From assembly GCF_018613235.1 (NCBI RefSeq), contig NZ_JAGGQP010000023.1, forward strand, positions 1-64,000: 64,000 nt of DNA, in the 5' to 3' direction. Below, piece after piece: positions 39,708 through 48,157 of this stretch. The notes beneath the pieces are model-generated. The model was not told where the DNA came from, ran no database searches, and saw nothing but the letters and a program-made list of their open reading frames with translations. This stretch comes from Bacillus sp. ISL-41 (GTDB lineage: Bacteria > Bacillota > Bacilli > Bacillales > Cytobacillaceae). A program made the translations under genes and the position numbers. The first letter of the stretch is position 1. Each line of letters opens with the position of its first letter.

Positions 39708-39723
39708 TGTGACGAACCTCACA
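39708..39723 (-). promoter_or_regulatory. FNR/CRP-type operator upstream of narK
   Basis: TGTGACGAACCTCACA, a perfect TGTGA-N6-TCACA palindrome. A TTTATT at 39686-39681 on the minus strand would be the -10 box of a promoter with the site near -41.5, the class II activator geometry. The remaining gap to 39973 has a TATAAT at 39931 that could serve the divergent gene. Confidence 0.7.
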
Positions 39724-39973
39724 TCTCGAGACACCATCACAATTCTGTCAAAAAGTCTTGAACATTCTTTGACAGAGAGTGATAAAAGTCAGTACCCATA
39801 GGGGTTTAACCTTATATAGATACCTTATTTGTGAGGAAATAGAGGAGGGAATTAGCCTGCGGGGTGAATAGTCATAGACACCTCACAAAATCGAAACCTT
39901 CATCCTGTGGTTATGTGATTTAATAGAAAATATAATGTGAAATTGTGAGCATAAGAGAATGGAGGCAGATCTA

Positions 39974-41905
39974 ATGAATTATCCACTTTTGTTTTCGGTC
40001 GGGAAAATAGGCAGTTTAACACTCAAGAATAGGGTGGTGATGCCTGCAATGGGAACCGGATTGGCCAGTGCGGATGGAGAAATGACGGAGCAGCAAATCC
40101 GTTATTACGAGGAAAGGGCCAAAGGCGGGACGGGTTTGATCATTACTGAATTTACAACGATCGATTTTGAAATGGGACGGGGAGCAGCAAACCAGCTTAG
40201 GGTGGATAATGACCGGTTTATATCCGGGTTTCGCCGTCTGGCTGAGGCAGTCCATACATATGGTGCAAGAATATTTGTCCAGCTTCACCATGCCGGCAGA
40301 GAATCCAGCTCCTATTTGACAGGAGGAAAGCAAATTGTCGCTCCCAGTCCGGTTGCCTGTAAAGCAATTGGCGAAGAACCAAGGGAATTAACAATTTCTG
40401 AGGTGAAAGAAATCATCGGAAAATTCGTGGAGGGGGCAGTCCGCTGCAAGTCAGCAGGCATAGATGGAGTAGAGCTCCACGGTGCGCATGGTTATTTGAT
40501 CAACCAGTTTTTAAGCCCGAATACCAATCTTCGTAAAGATAAGTATGGCGGCAGCTTTGAAAAAAGGATGCGATTCGTGGAGGAGATTGTCCGGGGGATC
40601 AAACAGGAGTGCGGTGCGGATTATCCTGTTACCGTAAGGCTTAGCGTCGATGAATTTGAAGAAGGCGGCATGGACCTTACCTTAAGCCGTAAAGTAAGCC
40701 GATACTTTGAGAAAATAGGGGTCGATGGCATACATGCAAGCTCAGGAAACTACAATACGATGGAGAAGGTCATCGAATCTCCTCTTTTTGAAGAAGGCTG
40801 GAGAGTTTACCTGGCAGAGGAAATCAAGAAAGAAGTCAATATCCCGGTTTTTGCGGTAGGGAATATCCGCGATCCTCAATTTGTGGAGTCTATTTTGGCT
40901 GAAGGCAGAGCAGATTTTGTATCAATTGGCCGCGGACATATTGCAGATCCTGATTGGGTGCGAAAGGTAGCCGAGGGTCGAGAAAAGGAAATCAAAATGT
41001 GCATTTCCTGCCTGCACTGCGTTTATACGAAGGGGCATATTGAGTGTTCAGTCAACGTCAGGGCAGGACGGGAGCTGGAATTTTTAGAAATGTCTCCTAT
41101 TGAAAAAAAGAGACATGTAGTGGTAGTTGGGGGCGGTCCTGGCGGAATGGAAGCAGCAAGGGCTTTGGCCATAAGAGGTTTTGATGTGACCCTTCTTGAA
41201 AAGAGTGGCAAGCTCGGCGGGCAGCTAAACCTTGTTACAGACCCGGTCTATAAAAAGAAAATGGCAAGATACGTAAGATACCTCATCAATGAAATGGAGC
41301 GGCTGAATATTGACATCCGCCTGAATTTAGAAGCTTCTGTCGGGCTGATTAAATTAATGAAACCGGATGTGGTTCTGCTGGCGACAGGCGGTACCCCGCG
41401 TGTCCCGGATTTTGAGGGTCTTGATCTTCCGCATGTAAGCAATTATCGCGATGTCAAAGTTGAAAACAGTGTTTTTACCGGCCAAAAAATCGCAGTAATT
41501 GGAAGCGGGATGGTTTGTCATAGTACTTCCCGCAGACTTTCCGAGCAAGGTAATGAAATAACACTCATTGAAGTACTCACAGAATCAGCCAGAAAAATAA
41601 GCCCGCAGACCAGAATGAAACTGATGGAAAAGCTTAGATTGGAAGGCATCAAAGTCATTACCGGCCACGACGTCAGCGAAATCACGGCTGAAGGAGTCAT
41701 TTTAACAGAGGACAAAACTGGTGCAACTAAAGCGATAGAGGTGGATCAGGTTGTCATAGCCATGGGAGTGCAGGCTTATAACCCGCTGGAACAATATTTG
41801 AGAGGAATTATGAAGAATGTCTATGTAATTGGGGATGCAGCAGGCAAAACATCTTTAGCAGATGCCACAAGAGAGGGGTTTGAACTAGCCTGTGCTCTGG
41901 GATAA
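39974..41905 (+). CDS. NADH:flavin oxidoreductase / 2,4-dienoyl-CoA reductase-like protein
   Basis: 643 aa in three parts. An Old Yellow Enzyme-type FMN TIM barrel (~1-340) contains PAMGTGLASADGE, FVQLHHAGR and HGAHGYLINQFLSP. A 4Fe-4S cysteine cluster follows (CISCLHCVYTKGHIEC). The FAD/NAD(H) domain begins VVVGGGPGGMEAARAL. This layout is that of 2,4-dienoyl-CoA reductase, trimethylamine dehydrogenase and related enone reductases, with electrons passing NADH-FAD-FeS-FMN. ATG 39974 has GGAGG 8 nt upstream. Substrate unknown. Divergent from narK. Confidence 0.88.
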   Translation: MNYPLLFSVGKIGSLTLKNRVVMPAMGTGLASADGEMTEQQIRYYEERAKGGTGLIITEFTTIDFEMGRGAANQLRVDNDRFISGFRRLAEAVHTYGARIFVQLHHAGRESSSYLTGGKQIVAPSPVACKAIGEEPRELTISEVKEIIGKFVEGAVRCKSAGIDGVELHGAHGYLINQFLSPNTNLRKDKYGGSFEKRMRFVEEIVRGIKQECGADYPVTVRLSVDEFEEGGMDLTLSRKVSRYFEKIGVDGIHASSGNYNTMEKVIESPLFEEGWRVYLAEEIKKEVNIPVFAVGNIRDPQFVESILAEGRADFVSIGRGHIADPDWVRKVAEGREKEIKMCISCLHCVYTKGHIECSVNVRAGRELEFLEMSPIEKKRHVVVVGGGPGGMEAARALAIRGFDVTLLEKSGKLGGQLNLVTDPVYKKKMARYVRYLINEMERLNIDIRLNLEASVGLIKLMKPDVVLLATGGTPRVPDFEGLDLPHVSNYRDVKVENSVFTGQKIAVIGSGMVCHSTSRRLSEQGNEITLIEVLTESARKISPQTRMKLMEKLRLEGIKVITGHDVSEITAEGVILTEDKTGATKAIEVDQVVIAMGVQAYNPLEQYLRGIMKNVYVIGDAAGKTSLADATREGFELACALG

Positions 41906-41937
41906 CAAACTGGCTAGCGATACTATATGTTTATAGA

Positions 41938-41980
41938 AAAAAGGGCAAAGCTTTGTGATGAGCGTTTGCCCTTCTTTATT
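41938..41980 (+). terminator. Terminator of the flavin oxidoreductase gene
   Basis: AAGGGCAAA/TTTGCCCTT stem followed by CTTTATTT. Confidence 0.75.
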
Positions 41981-42006
41981 TGGTTATTCGTATAGTAACA
42001 AATCCA

Positions 42007-43008
42007 TTATTCTCTATTTATGCTGACAGGATATAGATATGGAACTTCCGGTTCTTCGGTAATTTCCCATTTAGAGACTTTGACAAGCGGGATGGGGGTG
42101 TCCATGTAGGACCCTGTTTCGATGACGCCTTCTATTTTAATCCAGGTGTCTTTTTCGATCGTCGCTGCGTCCGGGAACTCAGATAAAAATCCGATAATGC
42201 TGGCATCTGCGACACAGTGGGTGACCAAGAAGCGTGATACGACCAGTTGGTCTTCTGTAAAGCCTTCCTCTTTATAAACGAAGCCGTATAGACTTACCTT
42301 CCGGCCTTGGAACTTATCGATGTCGGAGCTGATTTTCTCATAGTAAGATGAATAGATACTGTCATTGAAAATAATAGTCCCTGTCTCCAACCCTTTCATC
42401 TTTGTATTGTATTCTTCATCTGTCATTTGATTTTCGTAACCTGTGGCAGTCTCGGTGCCTTCGGGTATGTCAGTACCTTGCTCAGCCTGATAATCGCTCT
42501 CTTCTGGTGGTTGGCCAGCTTCGCCAGTTCCCTGGCTGTCTTCCTGTTCTGGCGTTTCACTCGTTGTCTGTCTGCCCTGACCGCTTTTACTTGAGCCGGC
42601 AATCGACAGCATCGCTCCCTTTTTATCGGCGATCGCGGAGTCAAGGACCTTTGCAGGCAGGAAAAATCCTGTCAGTAAAGGCAATACGATGATTGAGTAT
42701 GATAACAGTTTTTTTACTGAAAAAGGTGATGTGCCATGGTCATGAAAATGGTCATGGTGATCATCATGAGAGCAGCATTCACCCGCATGATTGCAGGAGT
42801 CGTGATTGTGTTCCCCTTTTATTGTCCAAACTCGTGTAATCTGGATGAAAAACAGGAGCAAAAATAGGAACGCGGCTGCCTGACTTAAAAGCAAATACTT
42901 TGGATTAATGAATAAATAAATCTTACCTGTAAAATGCAGCATATAAATCAAAGCGGAAAATCCAAGCAGGATCAGGGACCTTGCCGCCTGCTGTGCATGG
43001 AATTGCAT
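42007..43008 (-). CDS. TIGR03943-family (YcgQ-like) membrane protein
   Basis: 333 aa. Residues ~10-65 are two membrane helices, and a third lies near 105-125. Between them is a metal-binding-looking stretch (CNHAGECCSHDDHHDHFHDH). The C-terminal soluble domain includes KVSLYGFVYKEEGF and RFLVTHCVADASIIGF. These proteins are always paired with a YcgR-type permease, as here (12 bp apart). ATG 43008 lies 8 nt after AGGAGG. Downstream of znuA and a Zur-boxed promoter, so a zinc-related role is likely. The biochemical function is not established. Confidence 0.85.
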   Translation of the reverse strand: MQFHAQQAARSLILLGFSALIYMLHFTGKIYLFINPKYLLLSQAAAFLFLLLFFIQITRVWTIKGEHNHDSCNHAGECCSHDDHHDHFHDHGTSPFSVKKLLSYSIIVLPLLTGFFLPAKVLDSAIADKKGAMLSIAGSSKSGQGRQTTSETPEQEDSQGTGEAGQPPEESDYQAEQGTDIPEGTETATGYENQMTDEEYNTKMKGLETGTIIFNDSIYSSYYEKISSDIDKFQGRKVSLYGFVYKEEGFTEDQLVVSRFLVTHCVADASIIGFLSEFPDAATIEKDTWIKIEGVIETGSYMDTPIPLVKVSKWEITEEPEVPYLYPVSINRE

Positions 43009-43020
43009 GGACAAGACCTC

Positions 43021-44016
43021 CTATAGCATGCCGCCAAACAGCATGAGAATAGTGAATACAGTCCCAGCGACGAGCGCAAGAACGGTAATGACGAATTTAA
43101 ATCGGAACACACTCATCATAATCAGCGTATTTTTCAAGTCAATCATCGGCCCGAAAATCAGGAAGCCAAGGATCGAGGTTGAAGGAAAGATGCTGCTGAA
43201 GGAAGCCCCAATAAAGGCATCTGCCTCAGAGCAAAGGGACAGGAAGAACGCTAGTCCCATCATGACAGCCAGTGAGGAAGCGGCACCACTGCCAATTTCC
43301 AATAATGTTTTTGCCGGCATATAGGTCTGAACCAGAGCGGCCAGGAATGCGCCGATGATTAGGTACTTGGCCATATCGAAAAACTCATCAATTGAATGCT
43401 GGAGCATGGACCAGAACTTTTCGAGGAAGGTCTGTTTTCCAGAATGGCTATGGATGAGCAATGAGGTGCTTTTTTTGAACTGCGTTCCTTTGAAAATCAT
43501 TCCAACCATGAAGGCGACAATGATCGCGATGGCCAATCCCAATCCCATTCGAAGCGCAGCGATTTTAAAATCGTTGCCAAAAGCCATATATGTAGACGCA
43601 ATGACAATAGGGTTGATGAGGGGGCCCGTCAACATAAAACCAATGGCAGCGGCTATTGGGACTCCTTTGCCAACTAGCCTGCGGATGATTGGAACGATTC
43701 CGCATTCGCACGCTGGAAAAAGAGCGCCAACACTGCAACTCATTACAATCGCCAAATATTTGTTCTTAGGAATCCACCTGCTTATATGTTCCTCGGTGAC
43801 AAAAATCTGAATCATCCCCGCAATCAGCACCCCAATCAGAACGAACGGGAAGGCTTCTATTAAAATGCTGAGAAATATCGTATTCAGATTCAGAATGGAA
43901 GAGGGGATTTCCAACTCACTCTGAAATCCCATCCCCAGGCTTAGCAGCATGAGAAACGCCAGAATGACAGCAAAACCTGTAATGTCCAATAAATTAGACC
44001 GGATTAATCGAATCAT
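43021..44016 (-). CDS. DUF318-type permease (YcgR-like)
   Basis: 331 aa with about eight to ten membrane helices. The signature ALFPACECGIVPIIRRL has a Cys-x-Cys pair within a membrane-associated segment, and the second half repeats the theme with LSLCSEADAFIGASF. Members of this family move metals or organoarsenicals (ArsP) or are uncharacterised. A GGAGGAG site precedes the ATG. It lies between znuA and the YcgQ-like gene in one direction, suggesting a zinc-responsive unit. Confidence 0.85.
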   Translation of the reverse strand: MIRLIRSNLLDITGFAVILAFLMLLSLGMGFQSELEIPSSILNLNTIFLSILIEAFPFVLIGVLIAGMIQIFVTEEHISRWIPKNKYLAIVMSCSVGALFPACECGIVPIIRRLVGKGVPIAAAIGFMLTGPLINPIVIASTYMAFGNDFKIAALRMGLGLAIAIIVAFMVGMIFKGTQFKKSTSLLIHSHSGKQTFLEKFWSMLQHSIDEFFDMAKYLIIGAFLAALVQTYMPAKTLLEIGSGAASSLAVMMGLAFFLSLCSEADAFIGASFSSIFPSTSILGFLIFGPMIDLKNTLIMMSVFRFKFVITVLALVAGTVFTILMLFGGML

Positions 44017-44033
44017 TTTCTCCTCCTGGATAC

Positions 44034-44085
44034 TTTTACTAGATTGTACTGCTTGAATAAAGAAAATATGTACAATCTAGTAAAA
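44034..44085. repeat. Perfect 16-bp inverted repeat between znuA and ycgR-like genes
   Basis: TTTTACTAGATTGTAC and GTACAATCTAGTAAAA with a 20-nt AT-rich loop, 8 bp after the znuA stop and just before the next RBS. It lacks the GC-rich stem and T run of a usual terminator. It could attenuate, stabilise mRNA or bind a regulator. Confidence 0.8.
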
Positions 44086-44092
44086 GAGACTA

Positions 44093-45139
44093 TTAATTTA
44101 GCATTTTTTCCAGCGTCTTAAGATTTTTTCGCATCAGGCTGAAATAGTCCTCTTGATTCTTCATATCTTCAGCTGAGATGGACTCAAGGTTATACAAGGT
44201 AACTGTCTCAGCACCGATTTCGCTTTGAATCATTTCTGCCACGCGTGACGAAACATTCTGTTCAAACGCAATGTAACTCAAATCATGTTCTTTAGCTTCT
44301 TCAATTAACTTTGTCAATTCTCGTTGTGAAGGCTCTTGTGTGGGAGAAAATCCATTGACAGCGATCTGGATGATTCCATATCTATTTGACCAGTATCCAT
44401 ACGCTTCATGGGCGACAAGCAGATGCTTGTTTTCGGCCTGATTGATTGTAGTTTTAAATTCATTGTCCAAATCCTTTAGGTCTTTCTCAAGCTGCGCGAA
44501 ATTCTGTTCAAATTCCTGTTCATGCTCCGGCATCTGTTGAATTAGGGAATCTTTGATATTTAATGCCAGTTTGATAGACAGGATTGGATCAAGCCATACA
44601 TGTGGATCTAAGTTTTTAGCATGATGGTCCTCATTATGGTGTTCTTCTTCAGAATGAGTGGCTTGCTCGTCGTGATGTTCTTCTTCAGAGTGAGCGGCTT
44701 CCTCGTCATGGTGTTCTTCTTCGGAATGAGCATCTTCCCCTTCATGGGAATGATCATGCGAAGACTCAATCATATCCACATTTTCTGCGGCTTTTACAAT
44801 CATGACCTTTTCATTTTTTAAGGCTTTCTCCGCTTTTTCCACAAACCCTTCGATCCCGGAACCGGAATAAATAAATAAATTTGCTTCTGCAAGCTTCATC
44901 ATATCCTTAGTGCTTGGTTCGAAGCTGTGAGCGTCTACATTCGGTGGGTAGAGGCTTTCCACTTCAACGAATTCCCCGCCAATTTTTTTCGTGAAATCCT
45001 GAAGAGGGTAGATGGTGGTATAGACCGTCAGCTTATTAGCTTGAGAATTATTTTGGTTGGCTGATTTCTCGCTGGACGAACAGCCCGCTAGTGTCAAACC
45101 CACTAATAGCAGTAAACCAAGTAGTTTAGTGATTTTCAT
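44093..45139 (-). CDS. znuA: Zinc ABC transporter substrate-binding lipoprotein ZnuA/AdcA
   Basis: 348 aa cluster A-I solute-binding protein. It has a lipoprotein signal with lipobox LAGC (Cys ~20), zinc ligands in PPNVDAHSFEPS, NLDPHVWLDP and LLVAHEAYGYW, and a long His/Glu-rich loop (~125-175). That loop carries three tandem copies of a decapeptide like HSEEEHHDEE. It captures zinc outside the membrane. No znuB/znuC partner is adjacent; the next genes encode a YcgR/YcgQ pair instead. GGAGATC precedes the ATG. Two Zur-like boxes lie upstream. Confidence 0.92.
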   Translation of the reverse strand: MKITKLLGLLLLVGLTLAGCSSSEKSANQNNSQANKLTVYTTIYPLQDFTKKIGGEFVEVESLYPPNVDAHSFEPSTKDMMKLAEANLFIYSGSGIEGFVEKAEKALKNEKVMIVKAAENVDMIESSHDHSHEGEDAHSEEEHHDEEAAHSEEEHHDEQATHSEEEHHNEDHHAKNLDPHVWLDPILSIKLALNIKDSLIQQMPEHEQEFEQNFAQLEKDLKDLDNEFKTTINQAENKHLLVAHEAYGYWSNRYGIIQIAVNGFSPTQEPSQRELTKLIEEAKEHDLSYIAFEQNVSSRVAEMIQSEIGAETVTLYNLESISAEDMKNQEDYFSLMRKNLKTLEKMLN

Positions 45140-45170
45140 AGTGATCTCCTTAATCTATATTTTCCTTAAT

Positions 45171-45185
45171 CGAAATGATTACGAT
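45171..45185. promoter_or_regulatory. Zur box A
   Basis: TCGAAATGATTACGA, one mismatch from the Bacillus Zur consensus TCGTAATnATTACGA. It ends 32 bp before znuA, where it would overlap the promoter. Confidence 0.8.
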
Positions 45186-45225
45186 TTAAAGTGTAAAACA
45201 GAAATTTATTTTTGTAAATGATTTT

Positions 45226-45240
45226 AGGAATCATTACGAT
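45226..45240. promoter_or_regulatory. Zur box B
   Basis: TAGGAATCATTACGA, two mismatches from the same consensus, 41 bp upstream of box A. Repression in zinc sufficiency is inferred. Confidence 0.65.
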
Positions 45241-45359
45241 TTAAATAATTTTGATAAGAGCTCAATTATAGGCAGACTGGAAGGTCATTTCTGGAATGCT
45301 GGTCCGGATTTTCTGAAACTAATTAAGGCTCCAACCGTACTAATGGGTAGGAGAGGGTG

Positions 45360-45602
45360 ATGGATATGAAAAAATATTTGTTGTTTGCCGGAAGTTTTAT
45401 TATAGCTTTTATCGTGTTGCAGGTAGTATCTGGTCTGCTGTTAACCGCTTTTTATTCGCCTGAAATCCCATCGGAAGCGGTAAATTTACCTTCGCAGGTA
45501 GAGTTCGGGAATACAAACTCAATCCCATTGGTGATCTCTGTATTGTCATTGGGGATAGCATTTGGTGTAACCAGATTTTTTAGCAAAAGCCAGAAATCTT
45601 GA
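45360..45602 (+). CDS. Small two-helix membrane protein, unknown
   Basis: 80 aa. Hydrophobic segments at ~5-28 and ~55-73 flank an exposed loop (TAFYSPEIPSEAVNLPSQVE). AGGAGAGGG precedes two possible ATGs at 45360 and 45366. It diverges from znuA and faces its Zur boxes, but whether it belongs to that regulon is unknown. Confidence 0.65.
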   Translation: MDMKKYLLFAGSFIIAFIVLQVVSGLLLTAFYSPEIPSEAVNLPSQVEFGNTNSIPLVISVLSLGIAFGVTRFFSKSQKS

Positions 45603-45626
45603 TGAAGTGCTGCAGCTCCCCGGTCT

Positions 45627-45675
45627 AAAAATGCCTCCAGACGCTTGTGAAGGTGAAAACTATAGGCATTTTTAA
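45627..45675 (+). terminator. Terminator of the 45360 gene
   Basis: AAAAATGCCT/AGGCATTTTT arms with a long loop, ending in T run. Confidence 0.6.
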
Positions 45676-45745
45676 TATTTAATGGTAGACTGCAATAGTT
45701 AATCGGGAATACTAATGGTACAGCTTTTTATAGGAGGCTTTTTTA

Positions 45746-46237
45746 ATGCTTAACAATGATATAATGATCCGGTTACGGTACGCATTGGATATCAAAGATA
45801 CTGATATGGTAGAGATATTCGAGCTTGGCGGCGTGAACGTGACGAAGGACGATGTCCGCATGATGCTGCAGAGGGTAGATGAAGATGAATATGGTGAAGA
45901 GATTGTCCCAGAGGGCTACATAAGAGTCAACAATGCAATGATGGAGCAGTTCTTGAATGGCATGGTTACTTTTAAAAGAGGGAAGCGTCCGGGGGAGACT
46001 GGTGCTCCGCCACTAACCGGGGAGGCTGTGAATAACCAGCTTCTGAAGAAGGTGAAAATCGCCCTGTCACTCACGAGCGAGGATATGCTCGAGATTTTTG
46101 ACCTTGCGGGAGTCCGTGTATCAAAGGGTGAGCTCGGTGCGATTTTGAGAAAAGAAGGGCATAAGAACTATCGGGAGTGCGGCGATAAATTCGCACGGAA
46201 TTTCCTGAAGGGTTTGGCCCTGAAATTCCGTGAATAG
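45746..46237 (+). CDS. DUF1456 family protein (YehS-like)
   Basis: 163 aa made of two DUF1456 repeats of about 65 residues, each opening with RLRYALDIKDTDMVEIFEL or KVKIALSLTSEDMLEIFDL. Soluble and acidic. The fold is known to be a small helical duplication, but its function is not established. TAGGAGG precedes the ATG. Monocistronic, ending at a strong terminator. Confidence 0.88.
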   Translation: MLNNDIMIRLRYALDIKDTDMVEIFELGGVNVTKDDVRMMLQRVDEDEYGEEIVPEGYIRVNNAMMEQFLNGMVTFKRGKRPGETGAPPLTGEAVNNQLLKKVKIALSLTSEDMLEIFDLAGVRVSKGELGAILRKEGHKNYRECGDKFARNFLKGLALKFRE

Positions 46238-46248
46238 AGATTTTTAGA

Positions 46249-46286
46249 GACGGTTCTCATGAAGCATGAGAACCGTCTTCTGGTTT
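46249..46286. terminator. Bidirectional terminator
   Basis: GACGGTTCTCAT/ATGAGAACCGTC stem, overlapping the stop of the convergent dioxygenase gene. Confidence 0.8.
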
Positions 46287-46835
46287 TGTAAGCTGGATTT
46301 CTTTGATTTTCTGACGCTGTTCCTCTGGCCACCATGCTCCACAATCATCGGAGACGATGCAGGCTGCGCATTTTTCTAAATCATAGACTTTCATCCCGCT
46401 GATGGGCGGCGAATAGAGGTGGAGAGTGACGAGCCCGTCTGGACCGTCTGCCTGCATTTTATGGACGCCTTTTTTAGGCGCGAAAAAGAGTTGTCCTTGA
46501 TGATGATACTCTTTGAATATTTCTTTAGGAAGTTTGTTGTTTTTGACCTCGTAGACAGAGTTGATGGAAGTCCCATTAAGGACATGGATCCATCCATGAG
46601 AGTCGCCGTGGTCATGGGGGGCGCATTCCAATGATGACCAGTTCATCACAAGCAGCTCGACATCCTCACTTTTGTATAGAAGTTTCCGATAGTAAGGCTT
46701 TCCGGAAGATGAATGGAGTAATGGCTCCAATTCATCTACAGACATATTAAGCTCCGCCAGCGCTTCCTTCATCTCATGTCTGGAAGGAATTTTTAATGAA
46801 TCCAACACGTTTTTTGCCTGAGGCTTCAAAGTCAT
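46257..46835 (-). CDS. Cysteine dioxygenase-family protein
   Basis: 192 aa cupin. The iron histidines lie in CAPHDHGDSHGWIHVLNG and KKGVHKM, the type I cysteine dioxygenase pattern, and HLYSPPISGMKVYD is the usual closing strand. It should oxidise cysteine (or another small thiol) to the sulfinic acid. A short C-terminal extension carries EKCAACIVSDDCGAWW, an extra cysteine cluster. ATG 46835 has GGTGGGAG upstream. An alternative ATG at 46856 overlaps the stop of the EamA gene (ATGA) and would couple the two. Confidence 0.85.
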   Translation of the reverse strand: MTLKPQAKNVLDSLKIPSRHEMKEALAELNMSVDELEPLLHSSSGKPYYRKLLYKSEDVELLVMNWSSLECAPHDHGDSHGWIHVLNGTSINSVYEVKNNKLPKEIFKEYHHQGQLFFAPKKGVHKMQADGPDGLVTLHLYSPPISGMKVYDLEKCAACIVSDDCGAWWPEEQRQKIKEIQLTKPEDGSHAS

Positions 46836-46852
46836 GGACACTCCCACCTTCT

Positions 46853-47773
46853 TCATTTTTTAAAAATGGTACTCACCAGTAAGCGTGCAAGACCGCCATT
46901 GACAATGGCCACTCCTATAATAATTATGATTCCGCCAATGGCACTTATGAGGATAAATTTTTCATGTAAAAGAAAGATGGCGGCAATCAGGGTGACCAAA
47001 GGCTCGAGGTAGATGAACATGGATACTCTTGATGCATCCAATACTTCCAGCGCCTTTCCCCAATACCAATACCCAATTCCAGATACGAATATCGCAAGGA
47101 ACAAAAGATGTGCCCACTCTGTCTGTGTCAGCAAGGGCAGGGATTCCCAGCCTTTGTTGCGGATGATAAAAGGGAGAGTAAGCACAAACCCGATTAAGCT
47201 CATGTAAAATGTCACCAAAAGAGCAGGATACGGGATTTGCAGCCTTTTTAACAGGATCGAATAAACCGCCCAGTTCAGGGTGCTCAGGATCATCAGGATG
47301 AAGCCGATGTTCAGCGCAAATTCGAAAGAATGCCCGCTGCGGGTGGTAGTGACAAGAAAGACACCTGTTATGGCGACCACCATTCCAAGTGCTTTTTTCA
47401 CGTCCATCTTTTCATGCAAAAACAGGACCGACAGGATGACGGTGAAAATCGGAGAGAACGAAATCAGCCATCCGGCAGACGAGGCATTGATTGTTAACAA
47501 GGCCGTTGCCTGCAGGACCTGGTGAATAAACACACCCAGTATTCCGAGGACAACCAAATGAGGAATGTATCGAATCGAAATTCGCAAAGTATAACGATTC
47601 AGCAGTAAAATCATCAATAAAAACAATGCTCCTAGACCAAAACGCAGCACCAGGAGGGAAAACGGGTCAAGCTTTCCGAGTACGGCTTTAGCAGAAACAA
47701 AGGAAACTCCCCAAAAACTGATTGATAATAAGGCATACATAGAAGCAGTGAGCTTCTCACGAAACGGAATCAT
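46853..47773 (-). CDS. EamA/DMT-family transporter
   Basis: 306 aa with ten membrane helices in two EamA repeats, a drug/metabolite-transporter fold. FWGVSFVSAKAVLGKLDPF opens the first and LEPLVTLIAAIFLLHEKF lies in the second. Members export amino acids, often thiols or aromatic compounds. It precedes and nearly overlaps the cysteine dioxygenase gene, so a link with cysteine overflow is plausible but unproven. AAAGGA is a weak RBS. Confidence 0.88.
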   Translation of the reverse strand: MIPFREKLTASMYALLSISFWGVSFVSAKAVLGKLDPFSLLVLRFGLGALFLLMILLLNRYTLRISIRYIPHLVVLGILGVFIHQVLQATALLTINASSAGWLISFSPIFTVILSVLFLHEKMDVKKALGMVVAITGVFLVTTTRSGHSFEFALNIGFILMILSTLNWAVYSILLKRLQIPYPALLVTFYMSLIGFVLTLPFIIRNKGWESLPLLTQTEWAHLLFLAIFVSGIGYWYWGKALEVLDASRVSMFIYLEPLVTLIAAIFLLHEKFILISAIGGIIIIIGVAIVNGGLARLLVSTIFKK

Positions 47774-47861
47774 GGCACGGAATCCTTTCTGGTGGACAAG
47801 TTTTCTACTAATTTATGCTTGTCCTGAAGGAAGAAGAATCATGAAAAATTACCCATAAATA

Positions 47862-47890
47862 TTTACAAAATTATGTAAACCTGAGATAAT
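47862..47890 (+). promoter_or_regulatory. Sigma-A promoter of the ABC-F leader
   Basis: TTTACA and GATAAT with a 17-bp spacer, about 350 bp before the ABC-F gene. Confidence 0.65.
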
Positions 47891-47922
47891 GAAGCAAATG
47901 ATTGAGGAGGGAAAGTAAGTTT

Positions 47923-47946
47923 ATGGAACCAACATCTAATTGCTAA
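47923..47946 (+). CDS. Putative 7-residue leader peptide
   Basis: ATG to TAA encoding MEPTSNC, preceded by a strong GAGGAGGG site. It lies between a promoter and a terminator ahead of an ABC-F gene. Leader peptides of this kind sense ribosome stalling by antibiotics in other ABC-F and erm genes. It is too short for homology support. Confidence 0.45.
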   Translation: MEPTSNC

Positions 47947-48124
47947 TTATTAATTTTAATTTTATTAATAAGGATTTTGTACAGAGTGTAAAAAGCCTAT
48001 GTGTATAGGTTTATTTCGTTATGCTCTTTATGGGATCACAGCAATTAGAAGAAAACTTACTTTACTGAATCGTGATCGGGAATTTTTGGCATGGGCTTAT
48101 TTGGCTTGCTGAAAATGTTGATTC

Positions 48125-48157
48125 AAGACTGTAGGGATTTCTACGGTCTTTTTTTAT
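48125..48157 (+). terminator. Leader (attenuator-like) terminator before the ABC-F gene
   Basis: AAGACTGTAG/CTACGGTCTT stem of 10 bp followed by TTTTTT, about 85 bp before the ABC-F start. Upstream there is another small hairpin (GCCTAT/ATAGGT at ~47990-48005). Confidence 0.75.

Noticed and set aside
39893-39936. FNR site for the flavin oxidoreductase gene
   Set aside because: Only single TGTGA half-sites lie near its possible TATAAT; no full palindrome at activator spacing.
45255-45359. Open frame reading HFWNAGPDFLKLIKAPTV upstream of the 45360 gene
   Set aside because: No start or RBS, only about 35 codons, and it overlaps the likely promoter region; probably chance.
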